64,000 bases of DNA from Litorimonas sp947503715 (lineage in GTDB: Bacteria > Pseudomonadota > Alphaproteobacteria > Caulobacterales > Maricaulaceae): assembly GCF_050271975.1 (NCBI RefSeq), contig NZ_CP189850.1:3038001-3102000 (forward strand). Reading direction: 5' to 3'. The position numbers were made by a program, and so were the translations under genes. The notes under the pieces were generated by a model. The model worked only from the letters and a program-made list of their open reading frames with translations, had not been told where the DNA came from and made no database searches. Positions 17,035 to 26,173 of this stretch are shown here, in pieces (the stretch's first letter is position 1; each line of letters begins with the position of its first letter).

Positions 17035-18857
17035 GACGTTTCCCCCTGCGCAGATTGCCGCGCGGCACGGTCCACGACGTCGATCCGTTCAAACAACCAG
17101 CGGAATTTGTTCACCGCCCAACTGTTGCCGTGAGATTTATATTGATGACCGTCGGGGGCGTGGGCTTTGCCGTTCCACGGGATGTCGGTGAACCCGTCGG
17201 GAAAACCCTGCAGGCGGGCCGTCTCAATCGGGGTCAGGCGCCGGACGGCAAAGTCGGTGCAGACCGCCATCGGTTGCCCACCGCCCGACGGCGACGGGGT
17301 TGTGAGAGTCGGGGACAATTCCTCTGCAAATTTGGGAGTGACGGATGTGGCCAGGCCGATGGATTTGACTTCGGAGACAATCGCCTCTGTTTCCACAAAT
17401 GAATTTCCAGTCCTGCTGAACGGCGGCCCTGCCGTGACCGTGGGAGCCAAAGTCGCCACATAAGTTTGTTGCTTCATGCCCGGAGACGCCAACAACGCGC
17501 CGGAAATTGAGCCGTCACCCGCGATCAAATGCACTTCGTCTCGAATGTTTTGAGCAAACGCCACCGCTTGTGCCTGCGGCTGGCTCGCATCCAGCGGTCC
17601 CGTTCGGTCGCCCGTGACCTCGGGGTCTTGGCGGGCGTTGAAGGCAATCGCGGGCGGGACGCCGCCGCCCAGATGGGACGTGTCGTCATTGCCCGCCCGC
17701 AGGGTGGGGGACAGGTCGTGCATCGCATCCCCGCCGAAATCTTTGGAGGAGAACGCGATGGGGCCTGTCTCTGTCACGAACAGAGGTGCGCCGGAATTGA
17801 TGTGTTGATCTTCAAGGCCCAGCTTGTCCCCAAAGGCGGCATTCAATGTGCTGGCAATCGGGGCGCAGTGCTGGACAACGGGCACCAAAGGCGTGCCCCG
17901 CCCCGTCCCATCTTCCGACGCATCAAACCCCTCCCCGCGCAGGGTGTGGGTGACGGCGGGCACCAACCCTGCGCCGCGTTGACTGAAAATCTCCTGATTG
18001 CTGGCCCCGATCCCGCCCGTGTTGGCGGACTGATTCAGGGTCGGGTGGATGTCTTTGCCGTCCCAATGGCCACCGACCGCAGGGCCGCGTTCAACATCGG
18101 CGGCAAAGCCTTGCCCCGGTTCTCGGCGCGGCGGAGGATTCCCGTGCAGGCCACGTCGCTCAAATAATACTTTTGCGGGATCGCACCCGTCTGCAAAACC
18201 GATGACAACGATGACACGACGGCGGCGTTGGGCCAGTCCGAAATATTGAGCATCGAGAACCCGCCATGCGACCCGTGCCCGTGGCCCGGCAACCAGACCT
18301 GCACTGGGCCAGCTGCCGTCGAAAGGCATTGTGAGGGGATCATCGCCGCCGACAAGTGCCGAAAGGAAACATCCAAACGCGTTGGTTTTGTCGGAGAGGA
18401 GGCCGGGGACGTTTTCGTAAACGGCCCAGCGAAGAGATCCAGTGTCGGCGAGGTCATGTGCAATCCTGACATATTCGAGGGTGAGGTTTCCGCGGTGATC
18501 GTCCAGACCCCCGCGCTGTCCGGCAATCGAGAATGACTGACAGGGTGGCCCGCCGCAGAGGAGTTCGGTCGCGTGGAATTCGGCGGCGGTGATCGTGGTG
18601 AAATCGCCAAGGTTCGGGATGCGACCGTCCCCGGCGGGGATTTCGCGGGCAATGGCTTTCTCATTGGCCAGATATTTTGCGAGGGCCTTGGCCTCATTTG
18701 GCCGCGGCGGCAGGGTGCGCGGACGACCCGCGCCGTGACGATGATGCAGGACGGCAGATGGGAAGGCTTCGATTTCAGAATAAAAATCGAACACCCAATG
18801 GGCAGGCGCGGCCAGTGTCGCCGCCTCAATCCCCGAACAGACCGACCCGACCCGCAT
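17031..18857 (-). CDS. DNA cytosine-5 methyltransferase, Dcm class
   Basis: 608 residues. Motif I (GSVCSGIEAATLA), motif IV with the catalytic cysteine (GGPPCQSFSIAG near 108), motif VI (ENV), motif VIII (QRRRRV), motif IX (ETARLQGFPDGFTD) and motif X (GNSWAV) are all present in order. A roughly 300-residue variable region between VIII and IX is the target-recognition part. It methylates cytosine in phage or host DNA, most likely to escape restriction. The ATG overlaps the J-domain gene stop (TGATG); a GTG one codon upstream is also possible. Confidence 0.93.
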   Translation of the reverse strand: MRVGSVCSGIEAATLAAPAHWVFDFYSEIEAFPSAVLHHRHGAGRPRTLPPRPNEAKALAKYLANEKAIAREIPAGDGRIPNLGDFTTITAAEFHATELLCGGPPCQSFSIAGQRGGLDDHRGNLTLEYVRIAHDLADTGSLRWAVYENVPGLLSDKTNAFGCFLSALVGGDDPLTMPFDGSWPSAGLVAGPRARVAWRVLDAQYFGLAQRRRRVIVVIGFADGCDPAKVLFERRGLHGNPPPRREPGQGFAADVERGPAVGGHWDGKDIHPTLNQSANTGGIGASNQEIFSQRGAGLVPAVTHTLRGEGFDASEDGTGRGTPLVPVVQHCAPIASTLNAAFGDKLGLEDQHINSGAPLFVTETGPIAFSSKDFGGDAMHDLSPTLRAGNDDTSHLGGGVPPAIAFNARQDPEVTGDRTGPLDASQPQAQAVAFAQNIRDEVHLIAGDGSISGALLASPGMKQQTYVATLAPTVTAGPPFSRTGNSFVETEAIVSEVKSIGLATSVTPKFAEELSPTLTTPSPSGGGQPMAVCTDFAVRRLTPIETARLQGFPDGFTDIPWNGKAHAPDGHQYKSHGNSWAVNKFRWLFERIDVVDRAARQSAQGETS

Positions 18858-19450
18858 CACGCGCCCGACAGGGAGAGTTCGGCCAAGGCGCGGTCAGCGG
18901 CATTGTTGATTTCGGCCATGCGGTTGACATCGCCGCCCGGGCGGTCGGGATGATGAAGTTTTGCGAGACGTTTGACAGCGGCCGTCACCTCGGAAGAGGT
19001 CGCATCCAAACCGCAGCCCAACACCTCGCGCCAAGGGCGTTGCCCCTGTGGGGCGGGCAGGGCTTTCAGGCCAGACATTGACGCGCGAACGATGTTCAAC
19101 CCGCCGTGGCGCAACTTCGTCCGGTCCGCCTCGATGATGTGGTGAATGGCCTGCAGATTTTCCTCGATCTTTTTGTAACGATCGACGGGAATGCAATAAG
19201 GGGAGCCGTCCCAAATGAAGTGAACCGCCACGCCCGAATCGGCGGGTTTGTTCGTGGACAGTGTGAAGTTCGAACTGATCACAATCTGCGTGATGGCCTT
19301 GCCCGTCTCGGTCGAGAACATCTGCAGGCTCTTGCGGACATTGTTCATCGCACCGGACAGGCCCGTGCGGAAACTCGACGTGCCGGGATTGCGCGTTCGC
19401 GGCACGGCCTCCGGCCAGCTGAGTGGATATTCTGTGGGGACGGCTGTCAT
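18857..19450 (-). CDS. Phage J-domain protein
   Basis: 197 residues. The C-terminal ~60 residues form a J domain: PWREVLGC, the helix TAAVKRLAKLHHPDRPGGD containing the HPD motif, and a last helix with ADRALAEL. J proteins recruit and activate the Hsp70 DnaK, so this is likely a phage route to host chaperones for replication or assembly. The N-terminal part (QIVISSNFTLSTNKP, YCIPVDRYK) is unrecognised. Overlaps neighbours by 4 bases or fewer. Confidence 0.85.
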   Translation of the reverse strand: MTAVPTEYPLSWPEAVPRTRNPGTSSFRTGLSGAMNNVRKSLQMFSTETGKAITQIVISSNFTLSTNKPADSGVAVHFIWDGSPYCIPVDRYKKIEENLQAIHHIIEADRTKLRHGGLNIVRASMSGLKALPAPQGQRPWREVLGCGLDATSSEVTAAVKRLAKLHHPDRPGGDVNRMAEINNAADRALAELSLSGA

Positions 19451-19710
19451 GGCGTGTCTTTCTTTTCGGGCTGGTCCGGCGGTTCAGGGGTGAGGTTCAG
19501 CTTTGCGAGGGCGGCTTCGACGGCGGGCAGGTCTTTGGCCGCGACGTTCAACACGCGCATGATGCGCAAGGACTTGCCCTTTTTCGCCTGCAGAAAATCC
19601 CGTTCCCGCGCGGCACTGTCCCGCGTCGCGTGATGAAACGGCCCGTCCTTGACGAGGATGAAACTGATCAGCTGCCGCTTGGCCTTCTTCTCGGTGATGC
19701 GGTCGCTCAT
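19447..19710 (-). CDS. Hypothetical phage protein (87 aa)
   Basis: Basic N-terminal half (EKKAKRQLISF) and an acidic Pro/Glu-rich C-terminus; no known domain. It lies between the helicase and the J-domain gene with short overlaps and a GGAGAG ribosome site. Confidence 0.5.
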   Translation of the reverse strand: MSDRITEKKAKRQLISFILVKDGPFHHATRDSAARERDFLQAKKGKSLRIMRVLNVAAKDLPAVEAALAKLNLTPEPPDQPEKKDTP

Positions 19711-21821
19711 CAGAACTCTCCTTGGGTGCTGTTTGAGACGGATTGCGGGAAGCCGATGCGGAAGGTGAAGCCGGACTTCACGCGGGAGCCGTTAGACTTT
19801 CCGTCTTTGCCGCCATTGCGCTCCAACATGCGGGCAAAGGACATGGCGAACCCGCGAGAGTTCCACGGGTCTTTCGCCTCGGCCTGAGCCCAGTGTTGAT
19901 AATCTTCCCAGATCTCGGTCGGGGTGAATTTGGGGGATTTGCCGTCGCGCCCGAGGCACGTGTCGAGCAGGTCCTGCAAATCATCTGTCATGCGGGTGGC
20001 GTCGTGACGTTCGACCAAATCAAAGAGCGTGCCGCTCTCCTCTTGGACGCGGCTCATGTCGTGCCATTTTCCCCAAACGAGGCGGTCTTCCGACCAGGCG
20101 GCGAGGTCATTGCTGGTCAGGCGCCAGCTTTCCGTGGCCAGTTTCACCCGCTCTGACGGGGCAAAGTCAAAGCCGCGGCTCCACCAATCCAACGCGCCTT
20201 GGAACAGCCAGAGCAAAATGGCATCCGTTTCCTTGGCCAGTTTAAATTCGAGGGAGCTGTCCTGTTTTTCGACGGGTACAGAGTTCGGAAACTCAATGAC
20301 GAGCGGGCGCCGCCACGTGCCATTGTCATCGCCGCGCACTTTGGGCGCTTCGTTGCACATCATGAAGAGTTTGAACTGGGCGACGAATTCGCTCTGCTGT
20401 TGATGTCCGCCGCGGGCAGAAATCTGGTCGCCGCCCGTCACCATTTTCAAAATTTCATCCGACAGGGCCGCCCCCGTTTCAGGTTCGGACACAACCGCCA
20501 TGCGCAGCGCCCCGGACAAGGCCATCAAGTCTTCGCGCGGGCCGGAGGAGCTGCGCCGTGAATCGTAAAGAAAGGTCTTCACATCCGCCGACCGCGCATA
20601 ATCGCCCAGGGCCGTGCGGATGGCGCGCATCAGGGTTGATTTCCCGTCAGAGCCTTTGCCCTTCAACAGGAACCAATTGTTGCGCGGGTTTTTTGACGTC
20701 AGGCACGACCCGCAGGCGCGTTGAAATGTGGCGCGGGTGTCGGGATCCGGCAGGCTGGCTTCCAGAACTTTCGTGAAATGGGGGTGCGGGTCGGACCCGT
20801 CTTCGGGCAGGTCCGGCAGGCGCGCAATCGTGATGCGGGTGGCGAGGTCTTCTGGCTTGACGGGTTGGATCAGGGGATTGGTGAAAGCGGTCCAGGCGGC
20901 GGCCTCCCGCGCGTGGTCAATCTCTTCCGGTTCAATGGACTCGCCACGCGGCAGGACCGGCGCGACCGAAGGCAGGGTCAGCATCCCGCCGGGTGTGTTG
21001 ATCTTGAACGGGTCGCGGTCCCAATCCTTCACATCGGACAGAACTGCTTCCAAAGTGCGGGCCATTTCCAAAGCGGATTTAACATTCTTGGAATTGCCAA
21101 GGTTCTTTCCTGCGCGGTGAACGGATTTGGCCTGCGCCAACATCACGCCGCGTTCGGCCTGTTTTTGCGGGTCACCATCGGCCACCTCTTTTGTGGGCGT
21201 TGCAAATTTTAGGGCGGGGAATTCTTCAAAAATCATCTTGGTCCGCACCGTTCCGGTCAGGCGGCGGGTCGCCCGCGCCTGACCGTCATTCAGATGGAAC
21301 TTGCGACCGCCACCGCCTTCCGCGCCTTTGGCAGCCCCGTGGGCGGGCGGGTTTTTGTCGAACACGGCCCAACCCTTGCCGGGTGTTTTTGAGAAATCGG
21401 GACAGAACCTCACATCGCCCCCGCAATATTTGACGAGTCGCTGCGCAATGCCGAGATCGGTGCAGTCCAGTTTCGCGCGTTTGAGCAGCGCGTCAGAGGG
21501 TGGTTTCTCCGCGGTGAACTTGCCTTTTGGTGACGTGGATTTCTTCTTCGCGGGCTTCTTTGATGACCCCGACGCGCCGTTTTCAGAGTCCTTCGCGGAC
21601 CGCGCCGCATCAAGTGACACGACATTGTCAGTTTCAGGGTCAGTCTCAAGGCCAATCTCTGGGTCAAATGCGCCGCCCTCGAAAGCGGAGCTCTCTTCAT
21701 CCGGAACTGGGGCAGCGGACTGCGTGACCGCCACGTGCAAAGCCTCTGCGACGAGGGCCAAAATGACGGCCTCGCCGGAGGGTGGGTCCGGCGGGAGGGG
21801 CGGTTCGGTGACGTCAGACAT
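19710..21821 (-). CDS. P4-family replicative helicase (D5/primase-helicase C-terminal type)
   Basis: 703 residues. The first ~130 are low-complexity and acidic. The C-terminal half is a superfamily 3 helicase: Walker A in KGKGSDGKST near 390, DYARSADVKTFL, SEPETG and MMCNEAPKVRGDD. The D5_N-type region lies before it. In P4-like phages such proteins open the origin and unwind DNA. The TOPRIM primase is a separate gene upstream, so priming and unwinding are split here. Confidence 0.88.
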   Translation of the reverse strand: MSDVTEPPLPPDPPSGEAVILALVAEALHVAVTQSAAPVPDEESSAFEGGAFDPEIGLETDPETDNVVSLDAARSAKDSENGASGSSKKPAKKKSTSPKGKFTAEKPPSDALLKRAKLDCTDLGIAQRLVKYCGGDVRFCPDFSKTPGKGWAVFDKNPPAHGAAKGAEGGGGRKFHLNDGQARATRRLTGTVRTKMIFEEFPALKFATPTKEVADGDPQKQAERGVMLAQAKSVHRAGKNLGNSKNVKSALEMARTLEAVLSDVKDWDRDPFKINTPGGMLTLPSVAPVLPRGESIEPEEIDHAREAAAWTAFTNPLIQPVKPEDLATRITIARLPDLPEDGSDPHPHFTKVLEASLPDPDTRATFQRACGSCLTSKNPRNNWFLLKGKGSDGKSTLMRAIRTALGDYARSADVKTFLYDSRRSSSGPREDLMALSGALRMAVVSEPETGAALSDEILKMVTGGDQISARGGHQQQSEFVAQFKLFMMCNEAPKVRGDDNGTWRRPLVIEFPNSVPVEKQDSSLEFKLAKETDAILLWLFQGALDWWSRGFDFAPSERVKLATESWRLTSNDLAAWSEDRLVWGKWHDMSRVQEESGTLFDLVERHDATRMTDDLQDLLDTCLGRDGKSPKFTPTEIWEDYQHWAQAEAKDPWNSRGFAMSFARMLERNGGKDGKSNGSRVKSGFTFRIGFPQSVSNSTQGEF

Positions 21822-22178
21822 CTAAACATCACGCCCTTTTGACGTGTGGATCCAGTCCTCGATTTTGTCCATCATGTGGTTCGGGTTTCCCGTGCCGGTC
21901 CGGGCCATGGCAAAACCAATGGCATCGGTCCGCAGCCCGCATTGCGAACAGAGGCACCGGGTCGCGCGGGTCAGATCATCGGTCAGGACCGTCCGGCCCG
22001 TGCCGGATTGTGACAGCGTGAAATTCAGACCCGTCGCGCGACAGGACGGGCACGGATCAGAATAAGTTCTGAACGTCGCATCAATGCCCGACATTTTCAG
22101 GGCATCGGAAAAGCTGAACCGCGAGAGGATCAGGGCACGACGCGTGCGGAGTTCAGTGGGGGCATGTTTGGCGGGCAT
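21822..22178 (-). CDS. Zinc-ribbon protein (118 aa)
   Basis: The product starts MPAKHAPTELR and has CPSC and CSQC pairs about 35 residues apart, a zinc ribbon of nucleic-acid-binding type. The frame is open much further upstream but there it overlaps the GcrA-like gene antiparallel in composition, so I use the ATG after that gene. The stop TAG touches the helicase start. Confidence 0.6.
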   Translation of the reverse strand: MPAKHAPTELRTRRALILSRFSFSDALKMSGIDATFRTYSDPCPSCRATGLNFTLSQSGTGRTVLTDDLTRATRCLCSQCGLRTDAIGFAMARTGTGNPNHMMDKIEDWIHTSKGRDV

Positions 22179-22188
22179 GGAGCGGGTC

Positions 22189-22839
22189 TCAGCGAAGAAG
22201 GTGACGGCGGGGCAGCGGCGCGGGTTGGGTCGGACGTTTCGGGCGGGCGACGTAAACTTTGGCGGCGTGGGTTTTGCAGTAACTGCCGCGGGCAATGTCG
22301 CCACCGCAGAATTCCGTGTCGCCCGCGCCGCTGCTGACAATCCATTGGCAGGTGCGGGGCGGCGCGGTGACGGGGGCGCGGGTGAAGCTGACCTGACGGC
22401 GGGGCGAAGAAGAACAGTTGATTTGTGGCAGGGTGACCGACCGCACGGCGTCACGACCTTTGCGCCGCGCGAGATTGAACTTCTCTCGATTTCGGGCAAC
22501 CCAACCTGACACGTGTGAGGGAGTGCGTTGGCCACCAAAGGTTTCTTGCAGTTGGACGGCAATTTGCGAGACGCGAATGCCTTGACGCCAGAGCGCCACG
22601 ACAAGCGCCGCTTCCGCCTCCGGCCAAGCATCAAATTGGCTGTTCCGTTTTTTCGCGACATGACGGGACAAACCTCTCACCTCGCGATTGGCGCTGATCC
22701 AATGGCCGATTTGAGCCTCGGTGACCGGCACACCTGTTTCTGCCAGAATGATGGAAGGCATTTGATCGCGTCGGGTGGCGGCCTCGTGTTCGCGAACAAT
22801 CACGGCAATCATGTCTTCTGTCCAATCGGAGGTTTTCAC
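22189..22839 (-). CDS. GcrA-family regulator with duplicated HTH
   Basis: 216 residues. GcrA is the alphaproteobacterial cell-cycle activator that binds sigma-70 polymerase at methylated promoters. Residues about 75-120 are a GcrA-type HTH (WPEAEAALVVALWRQG, then SGWVARNR), and the C-terminal CQWIVSSG-FCGGDI-YCKTHAAKVYVA block matches the GcrA polymerase-binding end. The first ~65 residues repeat the HTH pattern (WTEDMIAVIVREHEA, then GHWISANR), so the protein seems to carry two. A GTG start overlaps the primase stop. Confidence 0.75.
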   Translation of the reverse strand: MKTSDWTEDMIAVIVREHEAATRRDQMPSIILAETGVPVTEAQIGHWISANREVRGLSRHVAKKRNSQFDAWPEAEAALVVALWRQGIRVSQIAVQLQETFGGQRTPSHVSGWVARNREKFNLARRKGRDAVRSVTLPQINCSSSPRRQVSFTRAPVTAPPRTCQWIVSSGAGDTEFCGGDIARGSYCKTHAAKVYVARPKRPTQPAPLPRRHLLR

Positions 22840-24023
22840 GCGGCGACTCCCATCAGCAAATCATTAAAATCCGCGCGGGCCGTTGGAATGGCGGGGGCGC
22901 AGCGCCAGCCCAGTTTCTGCAGACGCCGCGCCGCGCGTTTGAATTCATGCTGGGCGCGGGCAGCGGGGTCGGAAAAAGCGAGCGTGGGCTTCAAATCATT
23001 TTCCGCCAAGATGATGATGGGGCGGGATTTGTTGGCGGCATGTGGCGGGACCCAGCCCTGCCCGTCGCGGTCACCCGTCAAGCGGCCCAAATTCATGGCG
23101 GCGAAAAATGTGCCTTCGACTCCGGCGGCGGGGGCGGAGACCCCGCTCTCAATCCCCTCGGAAACGCAGATGGGCAGGCGCGGATCATCCGTGATGCCGG
23201 AAGTTGCGCCCAATCGAATGCCGTGAACAGCGCGTTTGGCAGAACCGAGAACCTGTTTGGCATCCCATTTTTCCGACAGGGCCGCCGCGAAATCCGGAGC
23301 GAAATCTTTGAAATCGGGCCGGGCTTTGACGACAGTTCCGCCCTGTTTCATCAGGTAAGTTCTGTGCAGACAGACGGTTTGCAATTTCGCGTCATGACCC
23401 AACCCGATCATGGCGGGGAAGCGCCCGACCTCGACCCGTTCGCCGGGATCACCGGCAAAGGCGGGCAGGTCCGGATGGAACATCAGGGCTTTGGACAGCG
23501 CAAATCCATTGCGACCGTCAAGGGCGGGCCCCAGACCACGGGCCCGAAGATATTTTTCCGCCGAGGTCAGGCGTGCGCCCCCCGTCAGCAGGGGACGACA
23601 CCCCGCCATGACATCATCAATCCGTTTCAGATTGCGGCGATGTTTGGCGCGGTCCGCCTCTCGCGCTTTCACGGCCCGTTCCTCGCGGGCGCGGTCATTG
23701 CGGACGCGGGTTTCATCCGTGATCGGTTTGTCCCCGCCCAACCACGTCATGGCCGCTGGAAAATCACAGTTCATCACGGCCTGCACCAGGGCGACCGCAT
23801 CCCCGCCGCGCAGATCGCAGGACCCGCGACAACAGTTGAAACCGGCGGTGTCATTGTTGACATCAAAACGGTCCCGCGACCCGCAGGCCGGACATTCAAA
23901 CCGTGTCCAGCCCGTCTGCCGCAGCGTGCCAATCGGGGTCAGGCCGAGTCGCACGGCAACATCCGTGATCGGGTTGGCGTCTTTGACGTCCTGCACCCAG
24001 CGTTCAAATTCATGTTTTTCCAT
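22836..24023 (-). CDS. DNA primase, TOPRIM type with N-terminal zinc finger
   Basis: 395 residues. A zinc finger (CPACGSRDRF near 45, with later Cys residues) is followed by a linker and a TOPRIM fold with ICVSEGIESG (the catalytic Glu) and IIILAENDL (the Asp pair). It would synthesise primers for phage replication. It lies between the winged-helix gene and the GcrA-like gene with ATGA/GTGA overlaps. Partner helicase is at 19710-21821. Confidence 0.88.
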   Translation of the reverse strand: MEKHEFERWVQDVKDANPITDVAVRLGLTPIGTLRQTGWTRFECPACGSRDRFDVNNDTAGFNCCRGSCDLRGGDAVALVQAVMNCDFPAAMTWLGGDKPITDETRVRNDRAREERAVKAREADRAKHRRNLKRIDDVMAGCRPLLTGGARLTSAEKYLRARGLGPALDGRNGFALSKALMFHPDLPAFAGDPGERVEVGRFPAMIGLGHDAKLQTVCLHRTYLMKQGGTVVKARPDFKDFAPDFAAALSEKWDAKQVLGSAKRAVHGIRLGATSGITDDPRLPICVSEGIESGVSAPAAGVEGTFFAAMNLGRLTGDRDGQGWVPPHAANKSRPIIILAENDLKPTLAFSDPAARAQHEFKRAARRLQKLGWRCAPAIPTARADFNDLLMGVAA

Positions 24024-24505
24024 CAGAGAGCCTCTTTGGTTTCAAGCGGTGCAATTGGCGCGAGACACGGCATCGCCGCAATGAGCACGTCGCGGCCCCA
24101 GAGTTGATAACCGAACCCGACAATCGCCATGATGTCGGCGTCAAAGCCGCGCAGCAGGTGGCGCAGGCGGACGACGTGAACGCGCAGGGAATTCAGGCGG
24201 GCCGAGTCGTCGGGATTGGCCGCGACCCCGACCGCGTGCAGCAATTGCGCGTGAGTGCGGGGATGACCCGCGGACAGGGCCAGCAAGAGCCGCCCTTCCG
24301 CCGGACCGAATTGACGGCGCGGACCTCGCCGCTCGGACAGGATCACCGTCGCCGCCGTAACCACCGCCGCGACGCGCACCGCATCCGCATCGACATCCAA
24401 TTGCCGCAGCAGGAAGTCGGCTTCCGCCGCGTAAATTCGCGCGGCGTGAAGTGGCATCTGACGGAAATCAGGCGCGACAGGGGGCAATGTCCAAGCGGCG
24501 GTCAA
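24023..24505 (-). CDS. Winged-helix regulator with CtrA/OmpR-type effector domain (paralogue B)
   Basis: 160 residues, homologous to the gene at 14061-14576: the N-terminus (PDFRQMPLHAARIYAAEAD) and the effector fold (SLRVHVVRLRHLL, then IVGFGYQL) line up. No receiver domain. The start is a TTG; it is kept because the paralogue has a matching N-terminus. It precedes the primase with a 1-base overlap, suggesting a role in early gene or replication control. Confidence 0.65.
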   Translation of the reverse strand: MTAAWTLPPVAPDFRQMPLHAARIYAAEADFLLRQLDVDADAVRVAAVVTAATVILSERRGPRRQFGPAEGRLLLALSAGHPRTHAQLLHAVGVAANPDDSARLNSLRVHVVRLRHLLRGFDADIMAIVGFGYQLWGRDVLIAAMPCLAPIAPLETKEAL

Positions 24506-24514
24506 GGTCGCGGA

Positions 24515-24877
24515 TCAATCGAACGCGGCTTCGGTCAGGACCGCGCGGCCCAGTTCCGTGAAATACGCGGACTCGGTGACCCAGCCCCCTTCCCGCAATT
24601 TCGCGAACAGGTCGGCGGGCAGGACGAAACTGTCATGGGATCCGGTGATGACGCAGGACACGGGGGCTTTGTCCGGGCGCGGAAAACTGACCGCTTGGGA
24701 AATGATCCCGCAATTGTGGATGCCACGCAGGGCATCAATGATGTCATCCGATGGCAGCTCGACGGCGTCGGGTTTCGCGGGTTTGCCAAAAATCTTCGCG
24801 GTCAGACCTTTGAACCATTTCGGTTGATGGGTCAGGGCGGCGGGGGAAATCGGGGTGAGAGAGGGTGACGGTTGCAT
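24515..24877 (-). CDS. Hypothetical phage protein
   Basis: 120 residues. I chose MQPSPSLTP because AAAGGA sits seven bases upstream; the frame is open 15 codons further. Conserved-looking parts are DDIIDALRGIHNCG and a C-terminal EGGWVTESAYFTELGRAVL, a winged-helix-like hairpin. No assigned function. Confidence 0.55.
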   Translation of the reverse strand: MQPSPSLTPISPAALTHQPKWFKGLTAKIFGKPAKPDAVELPSDDIIDALRGIHNCGIISQAVSFPRPDKAPVSCVITGSHDSFVLPADLFAKLREGGWVTESAYFTELGRAVLTEAAFD

Positions 24878-24922
24878 GTGGCGTCCTTTCGCGGGGGTGG
24901 GTGGGTTTGGGTGGGTGGGCAA

Positions 24923-25267
24923 TCAGCCCTGTGAGGTCTTGGCCAGTTTGGCTTTGCGCCGCGCCATTTCGCGGGCCCCATGATGCGGGATGCCGGCGGC
25001 CAGCCAGTTGACCTGCACTTCGTCCTTGGCTTTCACGGCCCGCCCCAAACGCGCCCGTCGAGCGGTCCCTTGGCGCGGCGGTTCCTTCCGGCGCAGACTG
25101 CGTTTCAATCGCCAATTCGCGGCAGGCATCGGGGCGGGCGGCAGGGGGACCCGCACACCGGACACATTCACCTTCAACCCGGGCCAGATCCAATTCCCGC
25201 GACGGTCATGGACGGGTGAGTCGGGCCAACGGTCAGCGGGCAGGTCATTTTGCGGGGCGTCTTTCAT
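24923..25267 (-). CDS. Basic hypothetical phage protein
   Basis: 114 residues, strongly basic in the centre (LKRSLRRKEPPRQGTARRARLGR), likely to bind nucleic acid. The N-terminus (RRGNWIWPGLKVNVSG) looks like a small beta barrel. A clear AAAGGA precedes the ATG. No family recognised. Confidence 0.5.
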   Translation of the reverse strand: MKDAPQNDLPADRWPDSPVHDRRGNWIWPGLKVNVSGVRVPLPPAPMPAANWRLKRSLRRKEPPRQGTARRARLGRAVKAKDEVQVNWLAAGIPHHGAREMARRKAKLAKTSQG

Positions 25268-25289
25268 GGGGTGTCCTTTGGGTTTGGGA

Positions 25290-25706
25290 TCAGGTGTCGA
25301 GGTCGGCGCGGTGCGCGGGGCGGGCGTCGGGAGTTTGGCTGCGCCGCCAGCGATTGCTGTTCACGGCATTGATGATTTGGGCGTGGGTCAGGGCTTCGAA
25401 ATCATCCGTTGCCGCGGCCAATCCCGCCCCCGCGATCCAGAGGGCGCGGGCGACCATGGGCCAGCGGGCCTGTTGCATGACAATCGTCTGGTCCAGTGTC
25501 GCGAGGGCTCGCGCCAGTTCCATGCGGGTCAGGTGTTCCCGCGGGGATTTGGCGGCAGATTCGGTGGCCAGCCAGAGGCGCTGCGCCTGCGTCATGCCCC
25601 CCTGCCCCGAATCCAGTGGCAGGGTCGGGGTCACGCGGGCGGGCTTTGGCGACGGCCGCTCACCACCATTGAATGTTGCGGCCTGGGCGGATGTGGCGAA
25701 ATTCAT
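25290..25706 (-). CDS. Hypothetical phage protein
   Basis: 138 residues. Central helices (TRMELARALATLDQTIV, ALWIAGAGLAAA) and a basic C-terminus. It overlaps the CII-like gene by 4 bases, so it is part of the same early transcript. No motif recognised. Confidence 0.5.
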   Translation of the reverse strand: MNFATSAQAATFNGGERPSPKPARVTPTLPLDSGQGGMTQAQRLWLATESAAKSPREHLTRMELARALATLDQTIVMQQARWPMVARALWIAGAGLAAATDDFEALTHAQIINAVNSNRWRRSQTPDARPAHRADLDT

Positions 25707-26173
25707 GACACGCTCCGCAACTTGTTTTTGCGGGCGTCGAAATGGTCCAGAGCGTCATCCAGCTGCCCCCGCAGATCGCGCAGGTTGGCGGCCTCGGCCT
25801 CGGTGATGATGCCGTCACGCGTGGCCTCTGCCGTGGCGGCGGAGAGTTGCGCCGTCAGGGCGGTGAGGCCAATGCTCTGTTGCGTCAGGTCGGGGCGGGT
25901 GTCGCAATCCAGTGCGGTCACGCCCTGCACCGCGGCGAGGGCAGCGGTGACAATCGGTTCCCCGCACCACGCTTCCAGCGCGAGGATTTGATCGAGGCGG
26001 GGGAAATCCGTCTTGGTCGCGTTTTGGAAATTGCTCATCTGGGATTTGCCGAGGCCGATCACCTCGCCCGATTTCACCAACCCACCGCACGCGGAAATCA
26101 AGCGGCGCATGTGGAAACAGATGTCAGACCGTGTCAGGTCCGGATGCAGGTCAAGCGGAGATGGTTGAGTCAT
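25703..26173 (-). CDS. CII-like phage regulator (CP76 family)
   Basis: 156 residues. The N-terminal ~75 residues (DICFHMRRLISACGGLVKSG, GLGKSQMSNFQNA) form an HTH of the type in phage CP76/CII regulators, which activate lysogeny promoters; the C-terminal helical region would allow oligomerisation. It is the first clear gene of the leftward early operon and an operator copy lies 20 bp before its ATG, so CI should repress it. Confidence 0.65.
   Translation of the reverse strand: MTQPSPLDLHPDLTRSDICFHMRRLISACGGLVKSGEVIGLGKSQMSNFQNATKTDFPRLDQILALEAWCGEPIVTAALAAVQGVTALDCDTRPDLTQQSIGLTALTAQLSAATAEATRDGIITEAEAANLRDLRGQLDDALDHFDARKNKLRSVS

Noticed and set aside
17529..18167. 212-residue plus-strand ORF
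   Set aside because: Antisense to the C5 methylase variable region.
22947..24107. 386-residue plus-strand ORF
   Set aside because: Antisense to the TOPRIM primase.
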